Positions 9,218-18,643 of a DNA stretch of 64,000 nt are shown in pieces; the stretch's first letter is position 1; each line of letters starts with the position of its first letter. The DNA is from Nonomuraea guangzhouensis (GTDB lineage Bacteria; Actinomycetota; Actinomycetes; Streptosporangiales; Streptosporangiaceae): assembly GCF_019396345.1 (NCBI RefSeq), contig NZ_JAHKRM010000017.1, forward strand, positions 226,523-290,522, given 5' to 3'. A program made the translations under genes and the position numbers. Under the pieces are notes generated by a model. The model saw only the letters and a program-made list of their open reading frames with translations, ran no database searches and was not told the origin of the DNA.

Positions 9218-9229
9218 ATTGTCGACAAT
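9218..9229. promoter_or_regulatory. GntR-type operator, copy 1 (perfect palindrome)
   Basis: ATTGTCGACAAT is a perfect palindrome, extending to 14 bp with the flanking G and C. It lies between the divergent aminotransferase and aldehyde dehydrogenase genes. The same 12-mer with one central change recurs at 12389 and 23303, always in divergent promoter regions. A 9-bp direct repeat CTGGTAGAT (9211-9219 and 9234-9242) brackets it. The spacing and half-site fit FadR/FCD-type GntR regulators; the gene at 10810-11484 is the obvious candidate. Confidence 0.8.
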
Positions 9230-9321
9230 CAAACTGGTAGATAACTTACAACGGCTCGCGGGCCGCGTCAGCCCCCGAAGCGGCGCCGGCGTCCAGCGGC
9301 CTCTGTCGGAAGGGACGAGAA

Positions 9322-10791
9322 ATGACTGATCAGGCCCGTGAGCGCTCGGTCGTCGAGGCGGCTCCGAAGCAGCTCTTCATCAACGGCAAGTGGACCGACG
9401 CGTCGTCAGGAGCCACTTTCGACGTGCTGGATCCTTCCACGGGCAAGGTGCTGTGCGCCGTGTCGGACGCCTCGCCCGAAGACGGGATGGCCGCCCTCGA
9501 AGCCGCCGCCGCGGCGCAGACCGCGTTCGCGGCCACCGCGCCGCGCGCGCGTGCCGACATGCTCATGCGCGCCTTTCACCTGCTGCACGAACGCATTGAC
9601 ACCCTCGCCCTGCTCATGACGCTGGAGATGGGCAAGCCCCTGGCGGAGTCACGCGGCGAGATCGCCTACGCCGCGGAGTTCTTCCGCCACTTCGCCGAAG
9701 AGGCGGTCCGCGTCAACGGCGGCTACCAGGTCGCACCGGCCGGCGGCGCCCGTTTCCTGGTGACCAAGCAGCCCGTCGGGCCGTCGCTGCTGATCACACC
9801 GTGGAACTTCCCCATGGCCATGGGCACCCGCAAGATCGGTCCCGCGATCGCCGCCGGCTGCACCAGCGTCATCAAGCCGGCCGCGCAGACCCCGCTGTCC
9901 ATGCTGGCCCTGGCCGAGATCCTGGCCGAAGCCGGTGTGCCCGAGGGCGTGGTCAACGTCGTGACCACGGACAACGCGGGCGCGGTCATGGAGCCGCTGA
10001 TCCGCTCCGGCGTGGCGCGCAAGCTGTCGTTCACGGGCTCCACCGCCGTGGGCCGCCGGCTGCTGGAGCAGTGCGCCGACAAGGTGCTGCGTACCTCGAT
10101 GGAGCTCGGTGGCAACGCCGCGTTCATCGTCTTCCCCGACGCCGACCTCGACGCTGCCGTCGACGGGGCGATCGCCGCGAAGATGCGCAACTCCGGCGAA
10201 GCCTGCACCGCCGCGAACCGCATGTACGTCCACACCGACGTCATCGACGCCTTCGGTACGAAACTGGCCGAGAAGATGGCCGCCCTGCCCGTCGGGCGCG
10301 GTGTCGACGACGGCGTCCGCGTCGGCCCGCTCATCGACGCCGCCGCGCAGCGGAAGGTCCAGCAGTTGGTGACCGACGCCGTCGAGCGTGGCGCCAAGGT
10401 GCTGACCGGCGGTGAGACCGGGAACGAGCCCGGCTTCTTCTACCCGCCGACGGTGCTGACCGGCGTGCCCGAGTCGGCGCGGATGCGCCACGAGGAGATC
10501 TTCGGCCCGGTCGCGCCGCTGACGCCGTTCAGCACCGAGGAAGAGGTCGTGGCGGCCGCCAACGACACCGAGTACGGCCTGGTCAACTACCTGTACACCA
10601 ACGACCTGACGCGCGCGCTGCGTGTCGCGGAGGCGCTGGAGACGGGCATGGTCGGCATCAACCAGGGTGTGGTGTCCAACCCCGCCGCGCCGTTCGGCGG
10701 GGTCAAGGCCTCGGGGCTCGGCCGCGAGGGCGGGCCGACCGGCATCGAGGAGTTCCTGGAGACCAAGTACATCGGCATCGCCCTCGCCTGA
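9322..10791 (+). CDS. NAD(P)-dependent aldehyde dehydrogenase (succinate/aspartate-semialdehyde type)
   Basis: A 489-residue aldehyde dehydrogenase of the succinate-semialdehyde dehydrogenase group. Visible motifs are the substrate-tunnel sequence TPWNFPMAM, FTGSTAVGRRLLEQ (NAD binding), MELGGNAAF with the general-base Glu, NSGEACTAANR with the catalytic Cys, and EIFGPVAP. It would oxidise the semialdehyde formed by the divergent class III aminotransferase: succinate semialdehyde in a GABA route (GabD) or aspartate semialdehyde in an ectoine route (DoeC). The ATG at 9322 is preceded by a purine-rich ribosome site (AAGGGACGAG). The gene ends 18 bp before the convergent regulator gene. Confidence 0.92.
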   Translation: MTDQARERSVVEAAPKQLFINGKWTDASSGATFDVLDPSTGKVLCAVSDASPEDGMAALEAAAAAQTAFAATAPRARADMLMRAFHLLHERIDTLALLMTLEMGKPLAESRGEIAYAAEFFRHFAEEAVRVNGGYQVAPAGGARFLVTKQPVGPSLLITPWNFPMAMGTRKIGPAIAAGCTSVIKPAAQTPLSMLALAEILAEAGVPEGVVNVVTTDNAGAVMEPLIRSGVARKLSFTGSTAVGRRLLEQCADKVLRTSMELGGNAAFIVFPDADLDAAVDGAIAAKMRNSGEACTAANRMYVHTDVIDAFGTKLAEKMAALPVGRGVDDGVRVGPLIDAAAQRKVQQLVTDAVERGAKVLTGGETGNEPGFFYPPTVLTGVPESARMRHEEIFGPVAPLTPFSTEEEVVAAANDTEYGLVNYLYTNDLTRALRVAEALETGMVGINQGVVSNPAAPFGGVKASGLGREGGPTGIEEFLETKYIGIALA

Positions 10792-10809
10792 CCGGTCTTC
10801 GGCGCAAGG

Positions 10810-11484
10810 CTAGGTGGCGGCTCCCCGCGACCCGAGGCGGACCACCGCGTCGCGCATGTGCTCGATGAGCAGGCGGTCAACGAGTTCGGCATCGCCGGCG
10901 ACGAACGCGTCGGCGATCTCGTTGTGCTCGGGGACGCGGTCGTCGGGCGCGGGGTAGGTCTCCTGCAGCGCGGTCACGCACATGCGGGTCTCGGTCAGCA
11001 GCGTGTGGTGCATGCGTGACAGCCGAGGGCTCTGGGCCATCCGGACGAGCTCCTCGTGGAACTCCAGGTCCGCGGCGCCGATCTTCTCTCCGTCCAGCCG
11101 GTCGGAGGCCTTCTCCATCTTCTTGATGATCGCCGACAGTCGCTTGCCCGCGTCGACGGGATCGCGGCGGAAGATCTCGGCGGCGGCGGCGCGTTCGACG
11201 GCGGTGCGTGCCACGTAGATGTCGTAGACGTCGTCATCGGTCAGCTCGATGACGAACAGACCGCGGTTGCGGATCGAGATCAGCAACCCTTCCTGCGTCA
11301 GGCGCTGCATGGCCTCCCGCAGCGGACCGCGGCTCACCCCGAGCTCGCGGGCCAGGTCGGCCTCGCCCAACTGGGTGCCCGGCTGGAGCTCCCCGTGGGC
11401 GATGGCCTCACGGAGCTTGCGGGCGATGATGCTCGGCGTGGACTCGCGGTCCACGGGTCCGATGAACCTGCCCAGGGTGGTCAT
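10810..11484 (-). CDS. GntR-family regulator with FCD domain
   Basis: A GntR/FadR-subfamily transcription factor. The winged helix (STPSIIARKLREAI, then LGVSRGPLREAMQRL as recognition helix) is followed by an all-helical FCD effector domain in which His and Asp side chains (for example DLEFHEELVR and the later EHNEIADAF) probably bind a metal plus an organic acid. I chose the ATG at 11484, which has GGAGA 5-6 nt upstream. An in-frame ATG at 11559 would add 25 low-complexity residues but lacks a ribosome site. The gene follows the racemase-like gene on the same strand, so both are under the operator at 12389. Predicted target: the three ATTGTYGACAAT sites. Confidence 0.92.
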   Translation of the reverse strand: MTTLGRFIGPVDRESTPSIIARKLREAIAHGELQPGTQLGEADLARELGVSRGPLREAMQRLTQEGLLISIRNRGLFVIELTDDDVYDIYVARTAVERAAAAEIFRRDPVDAGKRLSAIIKKMEKASDRLDGEKIGAADLEFHEELVRMAQSPRLSRMHHTLLTETRMCVTALQETYPAPDDRVPEHNEIADAFVAGDAELVDRLLIEHMRDAVVRLGSRGAAT

Positions 11485-11577
11485 GCTGGTCTCCGATTCG
11501 GCTGCGACAGTGCGGCGCGGAGAGCCCGGCGTGCGTGTCGATTGTGGATTGTTCATCATCGTGACGTGTGAATCAAC

Positions 11578-12309
11578 TCACCGGCGGAAGAGGGATCCCA
11601 TGCCGTCGAGGCGTGTGCTCCCTCCCCCGATCCGGAGCCCTTCCCAGACCGTGACCTGGTTGGCGGTGAGGACCGGTTTGCCGACGGCGCTTTCGAGGTC
11701 GTCCAGCCACGCCAGCGAGTGCATCGCGGTGTCGGGGACCAGCACGGCCTCCGCGTCGTCGACGTCACCGGAGCGCACCATGTCCGCCACGCGCTCCTTG
11801 CCGAGGGTGCCGACCTCGGCCGCGGTGAAGATGCCGTGGCTGCCCAGCGCCGCGACCTCGACCCCGCCCCGCCTCAGGAACTCCACGAAGTGCGTCGCGA
11901 CGTCCTCCGGGTACGACGCCGCGACGGCGACGCGGCGCAGGCCGAGCGCGCGCACCGCCTCGACGAACGCGATCGAGGTCGACGAGACGGGCAGCCCCAC
12001 GATCTTCGCCACGCCGTCCACCTGCTCGCGGGCGCCCTCCCAGCCGAAGACGAAGCTGCCCGAGGTGCACGCCCACATCACGGCGTCCGGAGCGTGGCCG
12101 GCCAGCTCCCGGGCGCCCTCGGCCAGGCGCTCGGCGCTGCCGAGGTCGAGCAGCGCGTCGACCCGGTGGGCGTCCTCACCGACCGACGTGTGCACCAGCG
12201 GCAGGCGCACGGCCCCGCCCAGCCGTCGCTCAAGGGCGGGGAAATCGTCCTCGGCGCCGAAGCCGGGGTAGAGCAGACCGACGGTCGTATGACGGAGTCG
12301 TTCGTTCAC
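11578..12309 (-). CDS. Asp/Glu racemase superfamily protein (EutA/maleate isomerase-like)
   Basis: A 243-residue member of the Asp/Glu racemase, maleate isomerase and arylmalonate decarboxylase superfamily. The first cysteine region is present (WAC81TSGSF). The position of the second catalytic Cys reads VPD193TAMHS, so one of the two acid/base cysteines appears to be missing and ordinary racemisation is unlikely. EutA of ectoine/hydroxyectoine utilisation clusters belongs to this group. The GTG start at 12309 has AAAGG 7 nt upstream; the longer open frame to 12399 runs over the operator and is not used. The GntR gene lies downstream on the same strand. It is paralogous to the protein at 22483-23226. 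Confidence 0.85.
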   Translation of the reverse strand: MNERLRHTTVGLLYPGFGAEDDFPALERRLGGAVRLPLVHTSVGEDAHRVDALLDLGSAERLAEGARELAGHAPDAVMWACTSGSFVFGWEGAREQVDGVAKIVGLPVSSTSIAFVEAVRALGLRRVAVAASYPEDVATHFVEFLRRGGVEVAALGSHGIFTAAEVGTLGKERVADMVRSGDVDDAEAVLVPDTAMHSLAWLDDLESAVGKPVLTANQVTVWEGLRIGGGSTRLDGMGSLFRR

Positions 12310-12388
12310 GGATGACCTTTCGGCTGAGGAGTGGTGCGCATGTCGGGAGTGTTTCGAGCGCGTTCCAATATCCCAAGGGATCAATAAG

Positions 12389-12400
12389 ATTGTTGACAAT
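12389..12400. promoter_or_regulatory. GntR-type operator, copy 2
   Basis: ATTGTTGACAAT lies in the 205-bp region between the divergent racemase-like/GntR genes and the ABC importer operon. It differs from copy 1 at one base. The surroundings are AT-richer than the rest of the window, as expected of a promoter. Confidence 0.8.
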
Positions 12401-12514
12401 GCTACACCAGCTGATTAGCTTCGGTCAGCAACAAAGAGGCCTCGCGCCGTACCTGGCGAATCCCGGCTTCCCAACGCTGTCCCCCAGGACGGCCGCGACG
12501 ATATCGGAGTCGAC

Positions 12515-13405
12515 ATGACCTACGACCCCTCGCGGAGAGCCCTCCTTCGCGGCCTCGGCGCCGCCGCGATGGCCGCGCCGCTGACCGGAATCCTGGCCGG
12601 CTGCAGCCGCACGGAGATCCCCGGCTCCGCGAGCGCCGCCCAGGACCTGCTCGCGACCGGGCGAAAGCAAGGCTTTCTCCGCGTGGGCATCGCGAACGAG
12701 CCGCCGTACACGCAGGTCACCGCGGACGGGAACGTCACGGGTGCCGAGCCGGACGTGTTCCGCGCCGTGTGCAAGCGCCTGGGCATCAACGACGTCCAGG
12801 GGGTCATCACTCCGTACGCGTCGATGATCCCCGGCCTGAAGGCCAACCGATGGGACGCCATCGCGGCGGGCCTGTTCATGAAGCAGTCGCGCTGCGCCGA
12901 GGTGCTCTATTCGGAGCCGGTCATCGTGTCGACGGAGTCCTTCGGGGTCAAGCCCGGCAACCCGAAGAAGATCACCACCGTCGCCGGCGTGCTCGCGAAC
13001 GCGGACCTGAAGATCGCGGTCCTGCCCGGCGGGTTCGAGGACGGGATTCTCAAGACGGCCAAGGTGCCCGACGGGCAACTCGTCAAGGTGGACGACGGGC
13101 GCAGCGGCATCGAGGCGCTGCGGGCCGGCCGGGCCGACGCCTTCTTCCTGCCGACCCTCTCGCTGAAGGCCCTGCAGGAGAAGGACAAGGACTTCGAGGT
13201 CACCGAGCCGGTGGGGGACGCGCCACGGACCGGGTCCGGAGCGGCCTTCCGCCCGGGGGACAAGACGTTCCTGGCCGAGTACAACAAGGAGCTGGCCGCG
13301 TTCAAGGCGACCAGCGAGTTCGCCGAGATCCTCACCAAGTGGGGCTTCGACGCGCAGACCACCAAGGGCGTCACAGCCGCCGAGCTGTGCAAGAACGCCG
13401 GCTGA
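12515..13405 (+). CDS. Amino-acid ABC importer, substrate-binding lipoprotein (family 3)
   Basis: A 296-residue periplasmic-binding-protein-type (SBP_bac_3) lipoprotein. A twin-arginine leader (PSRRALLRGLGAAAMAAP) ends in the lipobox LAGC. The ligand-binding core has LRVGIANEPPYTQV, TGAEPDVFRAVCKRLG and GIEALRAGRADAFFLP. Such proteins bind polar amino acids or related zwitterions; EhuB of the ectoine importer belongs here. The ATG is preceded by GGAG. It leads an operon of binding protein, two permeases, ATPase and FAD/Fe-S oxidase, divergent from the racemase-like gene and under operator copy 2. Confidence 0.93.
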   Translation: MTYDPSRRALLRGLGAAAMAAPLTGILAGCSRTEIPGSASAAQDLLATGRKQGFLRVGIANEPPYTQVTADGNVTGAEPDVFRAVCKRLGINDVQGVITPYASMIPGLKANRWDAIAAGLFMKQSRCAEVLYSEPVIVSTESFGVKPGNPKKITTVAGVLANADLKIAVLPGGFEDGILKTAKVPDGQLVKVDDGRSGIEALRAGRADAFFLPTLSLKALQEKDKDFEVTEPVGDAPRTGSGAAFRPGDKTFLAEYNKELAAFKATSEFAEILTKWGFDAQTTKGVTAAELCKNAG

Positions 13406-13451
13406 CGCACATGGGCCACCTCACCCCCACGGCCCAGGAGATCGACCGCCC

Positions 13452-14153
13452 ATGACTGATGTGATCACCTACGCGCCGCTGCTGCTGCAGGGGCTGCTCA
13501 TCACGCTGCTCGTCACCGTTCTCGGCGCCATCCTCACCGTGGTGACGGCGTTCACGGCGGGTCTCGCCCGTCTCTCGCAGCACTGGTGGCTTCGGTGGCC
13601 GGCCGGCGTCTTCGTCGAGGTCTTCCGCGGCACCTCGCTGCTGGTCCAGATGTTCTGGTTCTTCTTCGCGCTGCCCTTCTTCGGCTTCCAGCTCGCCCCG
13701 CTCACCGCGGCGGTGCTGGCGCTGGGGTTCAACGAGGGGGCCTACGGGGCCGAGATCGTGCGGGGCACGATCAGCTCGCGCGCCGCCGGGCAGACCGAGG
13801 CGTGCGTGGCCCTCGGCATGGGCCGGGCACTGCGGATGCGGCGGGTGCTGATACCCCAGTCCATCCCGGCCATGCTGCCGCCCTTCTGCAATGTGATGGT
13901 CGATCTGCTGAAGAACACCTCTCTGGTGTCGCTCGTCACGGTCGCGGATCTCACCTTCCGCGGGCAGATGGTACGCAACACCACCGGGCAGACGACGGCC
14001 GTGTTCCTCACCATCCTCGTGCTCTACTTCGTGCTCTCGACACTGATCTCCCAGCTGATGAAGTGGCTGGAGCGGCGATTCGCCCTGGACCGCACGCCCA
14101 GGTCGCGCCGGGACCAGCCGGGGCCGCTCGTGAAGGCAGGGATGCCCGTATGA
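13452..14153 (+). CDS. Amino-acid ABC importer permease 1
   Basis: A 233-residue HisM/GlnP-type inner-membrane permease. It has several hydrophobic helices and the family core FRGTSLLVQMFWFFFALP. The EAA loop that contacts the ATPase reads QTEACVALGMGRALRMRRVLIPQSIP. Its stop overlaps the start of the second permease (ATGA). EhuC-like by position in the cluster; substrate specificity is set by the binding protein. Confidence 0.93.
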   Translation: MTDVITYAPLLLQGLLITLLVTVLGAILTVVTAFTAGLARLSQHWWLRWPAGVFVEVFRGTSLLVQMFWFFFALPFFGFQLAPLTAAVLALGFNEGAYGAEIVRGTISSRAAGQTEACVALGMGRALRMRRVLIPQSIPAMLPPFCNVMVDLLKNTSLVSLVTVADLTFRGQMVRNTTGQTTAVFLTILVLYFVLSTLISQLMKWLERRFALDRTPRSRRDQPGPLVKAGMPV

Positions 14154-14806
14154 TCTGGGACTCCAAGTTCGCGCTGTCGATCCTGCCGGATCTGCTTCAG
14201 GGACTGTGGGTGACCGTCCAGATCACCCTCGCCGGCACGGTCATCGCGATGCTCCTCGGTCTGGTGGTCGCGGTCATCCGGTTCTCGCGGCTGCCGGTCG
14301 TGTCCAAGCTGTTCGACTTCTACGTCCAGTTCGTCCGGGGAACGCCGCTGCTGATCCAGGCGTACTGCGCGTTCTTCATCCTGCCCAACTACGGCCTGAG
14401 CTTCAGTCCGATGGCCACCGGCATCGTCGTGATCGGCATCAACTACAGCGCCTACACGGCCGAGGTCTACCGCTCCGGGATCCACGACGTGCCGCCCGGG
14501 CAGTGGGAGGCGGCGAAGGCGCTCAACCTGCCCGTCGGCGCCACCTGGACCCGGATCGTCCTTCCGCAGGCCGTCCGGTCGGTCATCCCCATTCTGGGTA
14601 ACTACCTCATCCAGATGTTCAAGGACTCGGCCGTGCTGTCGGCCATCACCGTGTTCGAACTGCTGGCCCACGCTCAGGCGATCGGATCGAACAACTTCCG
14701 GTACCTCGAGCCGCTGACCATCGCGGGTCTGCTCTTCCTCCTGGTCAGCTACCCGGCCTCCCAGATGGTCCGGAGATTGGAGCGTCGACTTGCCCCCTCA
14801 CATTGA
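14150..14806 (+). CDS. Amino-acid ABC importer permease 2
   Basis: A 218-residue permease paralogous to the preceding one, with FVRGTPLLIQAYCAFFILP, YTAEVYRSGI and an EAA loop (QWEAAKALNLPVGATWTRIVLPQAV). ATG 14150 is used because it overlaps the upstream stop codon; the same frame stays open far upstream but there shadows permease 1. The gene ends 17 bp inside the ATPase gene. Confidence 0.92.
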   Translation: MIWDSKFALSILPDLLQGLWVTVQITLAGTVIAMLLGLVVAVIRFSRLPVVSKLFDFYVQFVRGTPLLIQAYCAFFILPNYGLSFSPMATGIVVIGINYSAYTAEVYRSGIHDVPPGQWEAAKALNLPVGATWTRIVLPQAVRSVIPILGNYLIQMFKDSAVLSAITVFELLAHAQAIGSNNFRYLEPLTIAGLLFLLVSYPASQMVRRLERRLAPSH

Positions 14807-15614
14807 CACCGAGTCTGTCCCCGTACCCGAATCGACGCCGGCGGCGGACCGCGAGGTCATGATCTCCTTCGACGACGTCAGCAAGCGGTGGGGCGACAAC
14901 GAGGTGCTCCGATCGCTGAACTTCGACGTCAGGTCGGGCGAGAAGGTGTCCATCATCGGGCCGTCCGGATCGGGCAAGACCACGATCCTGCGGATCCTGA
15001 TGACCCTGGAGACCCCCGACACGGGACTCGTGACGGTCAACGGCGAGACCCTGTGGGACGTCAAGCCCGGCTCGCGGCCCAAGGAGACCAAGCAGATGCG
15101 GGCGACCCGCCGGCACGTCGGCATGGTGTTCCAGCAGTTCAACCTCTTCCCGCACATGACCGCCCTGGAGAACGTCCTCGAGGCGCCCACCCGGGTGCTC
15201 AAGCTGGACAAGGACGAGGCCCGTCAGCGCTCGGTCGAACTGCTGGAGATGGTGGGCCTGTCGAAGCACCTCGACCACAAGCCGCCGAAGCTGTCCGGCG
15301 GGCAGCAGCAGCGGGTGGCCATCGCCCGCGCGCTGGCGATGCGGCCCAAGGTGCTGCTCTTCGACGAGCCCACGTCGGCACTCGACCCCGAGCTGATCGG
15401 CGAGGTGCTCAACGTCATCCGGGAGCTGGCCGTGAGCACCGACATGACGATGCTCATGGTGACCCACGAGATGCGCTTCGCCGAGGAGATCTCGGATCGC
15501 GTCGTGATGTTCGACCATGGTTCGGTGGTCGAGCAGGGTCCGCCCGGCGAGATCTTCAAGGCGCCGAAGGAAGATCGCACCAAGAGCTTCCTGCACGCCG
15601 TCCTGAGCCATTGA
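14790..15614 (+). CDS. Amino-acid ABC importer ATPase
   Basis: A 274-residue GlnQ/HisP-type ATPase. Walker A is GPSGSGKTT, the Q-loop is in VFQQFNLFPHMTALEN, the signature is LSGGQQQRVAIARALAM, and Walker B LLFDEPTSALDPELIG is followed by the H-loop MLMVTHEM. It energises the two permeases before it. The start is a TTG (14790) with GGAG about 8 nt upstream, overlapping the permease stop. Its own stop overlaps the next start (TTGA). Confidence 0.93.
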   Translation: MPPHIDTESVPVPESTPAADREVMISFDDVSKRWGDNEVLRSLNFDVRSGEKVSIIGPSGSGKTTILRILMTLETPDTGLVTVNGETLWDVKPGSRPKETKQMRATRRHVGMVFQQFNLFPHMTALENVLEAPTRVLKLDKDEARQRSVELLEMVGLSKHLDHKPPKLSGGQQQRVAIARALAMRPKVLLFDEPTSALDPELIGEVLNVIRELAVSTDMTMLMVTHEMRFAEEISDRVVMFDHGSVVEQGPPGEIFKAPKEDRTKSFLHAVLSH

Positions 15615-18600
15615 CCCGCCACTCGACGGCTTTCGACGTCGAGTCGCTGGCCAGGCGGCTGACGTCGGTCCTGCGGGGCACGGCCCGCCACGACCCCGGG
15701 ACCAAGGCCCTGTACAGCACGGACGCCTCCAACTACCGGCTGGTGCCCGACCTGGTCGTCGTGCCCGCCGACGTCGACGACCTCGTGGCCGCCGTGTGCA
15801 TCGCGGCCGAGGTGGGCGCGCCCGTGGTGGTCCGCGGCGGCGGTACGTCCATGGCCGGCAACGTCCTGGGCGGCGTCGTCGTCGACGTCTCCCGCCACGT
15901 CAACCGGATCCTCGACCTCGACCCCGCCGGTCGCACCGCCGTGGTCGAGCCGGGCGTCGTGCTCACCGACCTGACCGCGGCGGCGGCCCGCCATGGCCTC
16001 ACCTTCGGCGCCGATCCCTCCTCGGCCAGCCGGGCGACCCTCGGCGGGATGATCGCCAACAACGCCTGCGGCGCCCACTCGGTGGCCTGGGGGACCACCG
16101 CGGACAACCTCATGGGTCTTGAGACGCTGCTCTCGGACGGCTCCCGGCTGGACCTCACGGTGCCGGCCGCCGACACCGGGCGGGACCTGACGGTGCAGGC
16201 CACCGATGCCGGCACCCGGCGGCGGATGGCCGAGCTGGCCGCCCGGCCGGGCCGCGAAGGCGAGCTCCACCGGGCGATGCAGGACCTGGCCCAGCGCAAT
16301 GCCCTCGCGATCGGCCGGCGCTTCTCCGGTCTCAAACGCCGCATCTCCGGGTACGCCCTGGACCGGCTGCTGCCCGAGCACGGCTACGACGTCGCCCGCT
16401 TCCTCTGTGGCACCGAAGGCACCCTGGCGACCACCCTTCGGGCGACCGTCGGCCTGGTGCCGCTGCCCGCCGCCAAGGCCCTGCTAGTGCTGGGCTTCCG
16501 CGACTCGTTCAGCGCCGCCGAGTGCGTGCCCCACGTACTGCCGCACCAGCCGCTGACCATGGAATCGATCAATGACGAGCTGGTGCGGCGCCTGCCCGAC
16601 CAGGTCAGGAACGACGCGGTCGCGGCGGGGCTGCCGGAGGGCAGCGCCTGGCTGCTCATCGAGGTCGCGGGCGACGACGCCGATCGCGCGGCCCGCGCGG
16701 GCCGCGCGATCGTCACCGACCTCGACGCCGCGGGCATCCCCGTGACGTCGGCGCTGGTCACCGACCCGCGGGCGCAGGGCGTGCTGTGGCGGTGCCGGCG
16801 CGACGGCACCGGCCTGGCCACCCGCCGAGCCGACGGCGCGGAGGCCTGGGGCGGCTGGGAGGACGCCGCGGTCCCGCCGGACCGCCTCGCGACGTACCTG
16901 CGCGAGCTCGACGAGCTGATGGCGGCCCACGACCTGTCCGGTGCCTCGTACGGGCACTTCGGCGAGGGTTGCATGCACATGCGCATCGACTTCGACCTGA
17001 TGAGCCGGGCGGGTCTGGCCACCTTCCGCTCGTTCGTCGAACAGGCCACCGACCTCGTCGTACGCCTGGGCGGCTCGGTCTCCGGCGAACACGGCGACGG
17101 ACGAGCGCGTTCCGAACTGCTGACCCGCATGTACGGCACCGACATCATGGGCCTGTTCCGCGAGGTCAAGCAGCTCTGGGATCCCTCCGGGGCGCTGAAT
17201 CCGCACGTCATCGCCGACCCCGCGCCGATCGACGCCGACATCCGGCATGCCGGAGCGGCCGACGCCGACGCCCCGCATGCTGGAGCGGCCGGCCCCAAGC
17301 GCCTGCTGACGGTCTTCGCCTACCCGCAGGACGCCGGCAGCTTCGCCCAGGCGCAGCGCCGCTGTGTCGGGGTGGGCAAGTGCCGGGAGTCCTCGGGCGG
17401 TGTGATGTGCCCCAGCTACCAGGTCACCCGCGAAGAACAGCACTCCACCCGGGGCCGGGCCCACCTGCTGTGGGAGATGCTCCGGGGTGAGGTCATCACC
17501 GACGGGTGGCGCTCCACCGAGGTCCGCGACGCCCTCGACCTGTGCCTGTCGTGCAAGGGATGCCTGTCCGACTGCCCGGTCAACGTCGACATGGCCACCT
17601 ACAAGGCCGAGTTCCAGTACCACCACTACCGGCATCGGCTCCGGCCGCTGTCGCACTACTCGATGGGCTGGCTGCCGCTGTGGTCGCGTCTGGCGGGGCG
17701 CGTACCGAGGGTGGTCAACCGGGTGACGTCGTCGGGTCTGGCGGGCCTGCTCAAACGGATCGGCGGGATCGCGCCGGAGCGGGACATCCCACGCTTCGCC
17801 GACCAGCCGCTGACAACGTGGTTCCGCCGACGCGGCCGACCGACCGACGCCAGCGGCGTCGGCAGCGGCGGTGGCGGCGGCGGTGGCGGCGGCACGCGTG
17901 GCAAGGTCGTGTTGTGGCCCGATTCCTTCACCACCTACCTCGCCCCCGAGGTCGGCCGCGCCGCAGTGCGGGTGCTCGAGGCGGCGGGGTTCGAGGTGGT
18001 GTTGCCGCGGGGCCAGGTGTGCTGCGGGCTGACCTGGATCTCGACCGGGCAGCTCGGGGTGGCCAAGCGGGTGCTGCGCCACTCACTCGGCCTGCTCGAC
18101 GACTACCTGCGGGCGGGCGTGCCCGTCGTCGGGCTGGAGCCGAGCTGCACCGCCGTGTTCCGGCACGAGGCCGTGGATCTGCTGCCCGGTGACGAGCGGG
18201 CCGAGCGGGCCAAGCGGCTCACCCACACGCTGGCCGAACTGCTGGCCGCGTACGCCCCGGACTGGCGGCCGCCCGACGTGGGCGGGACGGCACTGGTGCA
18301 GCGGCACTGCCACCAGCACTCGGTCATGGGCTTCGAGGCGGACTCCGCGCTGATGCGGGCGGCGGGCATCGACGCCGAGGCCCCGGACTCCGGCTGTTGC
18401 GGCCTCGCCGGAAATTTCGGGTTCGAGCGGGGCCATTATGAGGTGTCGCGGGCGGCCGGCGAGCGGGTGCTACTGCCCGCCGTACGGGCTGCGGACCCTG
18501 AGACGGCGATCGTCGCGGACGGCTTCAGCTGCCGCACCCAGATCGGACAGGGCACTGACCGAATCGCACTGCACCTGGCCCAGGTACTCGCCGCGGCCCT

Positions 18601-18643
18601 GGACGCCGACACCGACCCCGAAGGCGGCACCGAACGCCAGTGA
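15611..18643 (+). CDS. Fused FAD-linked oxidase and Fe-S (CCG domain) oxidoreductase, D-2-hydroxyglutarate/D-lactate dehydrogenase type
   Basis: A 1010-residue fusion of a GlcD-type flavoprotein and a GlcF-type iron-sulfur protein, the architecture of YdiJ-like D-2-hydroxyacid dehydrogenases. The N-terminal FAD-binding-4 domain has VVRGGGTSMAGN, followed by the FAD-oxidase C domain. Two [4Fe-4S] motifs come next (CVGVGKCRESSGGVMCPSY and CLSCKGCLSDCP). Two CCG repeats (QVCCGLTW, SGCCGLAGNFG) close the chain. It would oxidise a D-2-hydroxy acid and pass electrons to the quinone pool. A run of nine glycines (near 17866-17892) forms a linker before the CCG part. The TTG start overlaps the ATPase stop by four bases. 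The stop codon lies inside a 29-bp tandem array. Confidence 0.9.
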   Translation: MTRHSTAFDVESLARRLTSVLRGTARHDPGTKALYSTDASNYRLVPDLVVVPADVDDLVAAVCIAAEVGAPVVVRGGGTSMAGNVLGGVVVDVSRHVNRILDLDPAGRTAVVEPGVVLTDLTAAAARHGLTFGADPSSASRATLGGMIANNACGAHSVAWGTTADNLMGLETLLSDGSRLDLTVPAADTGRDLTVQATDAGTRRRMAELAARPGREGELHRAMQDLAQRNALAIGRRFSGLKRRISGYALDRLLPEHGYDVARFLCGTEGTLATTLRATVGLVPLPAAKALLVLGFRDSFSAAECVPHVLPHQPLTMESINDELVRRLPDQVRNDAVAAGLPEGSAWLLIEVAGDDADRAARAGRAIVTDLDAAGIPVTSALVTDPRAQGVLWRCRRDGTGLATRRADGAEAWGGWEDAAVPPDRLATYLRELDELMAAHDLSGASYGHFGEGCMHMRIDFDLMSRAGLATFRSFVEQATDLVVRLGGSVSGEHGDGRARSELLTRMYGTDIMGLFREVKQLWDPSGALNPHVIADPAPIDADIRHAGAADADAPHAGAAGPKRLLTVFAYPQDAGSFAQAQRRCVGVGKCRESSGGVMCPSYQVTREEQHSTRGRAHLLWEMLRGEVITDGWRSTEVRDALDLCLSCKGCLSDCPVNVDMATYKAEFQYHHYRHRLRPLSHYSMGWLPLWSRLAGRVPRVVNRVTSSGLAGLLKRIGGIAPERDIPRFADQPLTTWFRRRGRPTDASGVGSGGGGGGGGGTRGKVVLWPDSFTTYLAPEVGRAAVRVLEAAGFEVVLPRGQVCCGLTWISTGQLGVAKRVLRHSLGLLDDYLRAGVPVVGLEPSCTAVFRHEAVDLLPGDERAERAKRLTHTLAELLAAYAPDWRPPDVGGTALVQRHCHQHSVMGFEADSALMRAAGIDAEAPDSGCCGLAGNFGFERGHYEVSRAAGERVLLPAVRAADPETAIVADGFSCRTQIGQGTDRIALHLAQVLAAALDADTDPEGGTERQ

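Noticed and set aside
7947..10791. A plain GABA shunt (gabT/gabD) as the full explanation
   Set aside because: The two enzymes alone would fit, but the shared operators with an M24 hydrolase, M20 deacylase and amidase imply a longer pathway. I left gene symbols blank.
11540..11558. GATTGT half-sites near the GntR gene start, as a fourth operator
   Set aside because: The two halves are in direct, not inverted, orientation and the palindrome is not formed; the gene is already downstream of operator copy 2.
16484..18082. Antisense open frame opposite the FAD/Fe-S gene
   Set aside because: GC-rich shadow without start signals or conserved motifs.
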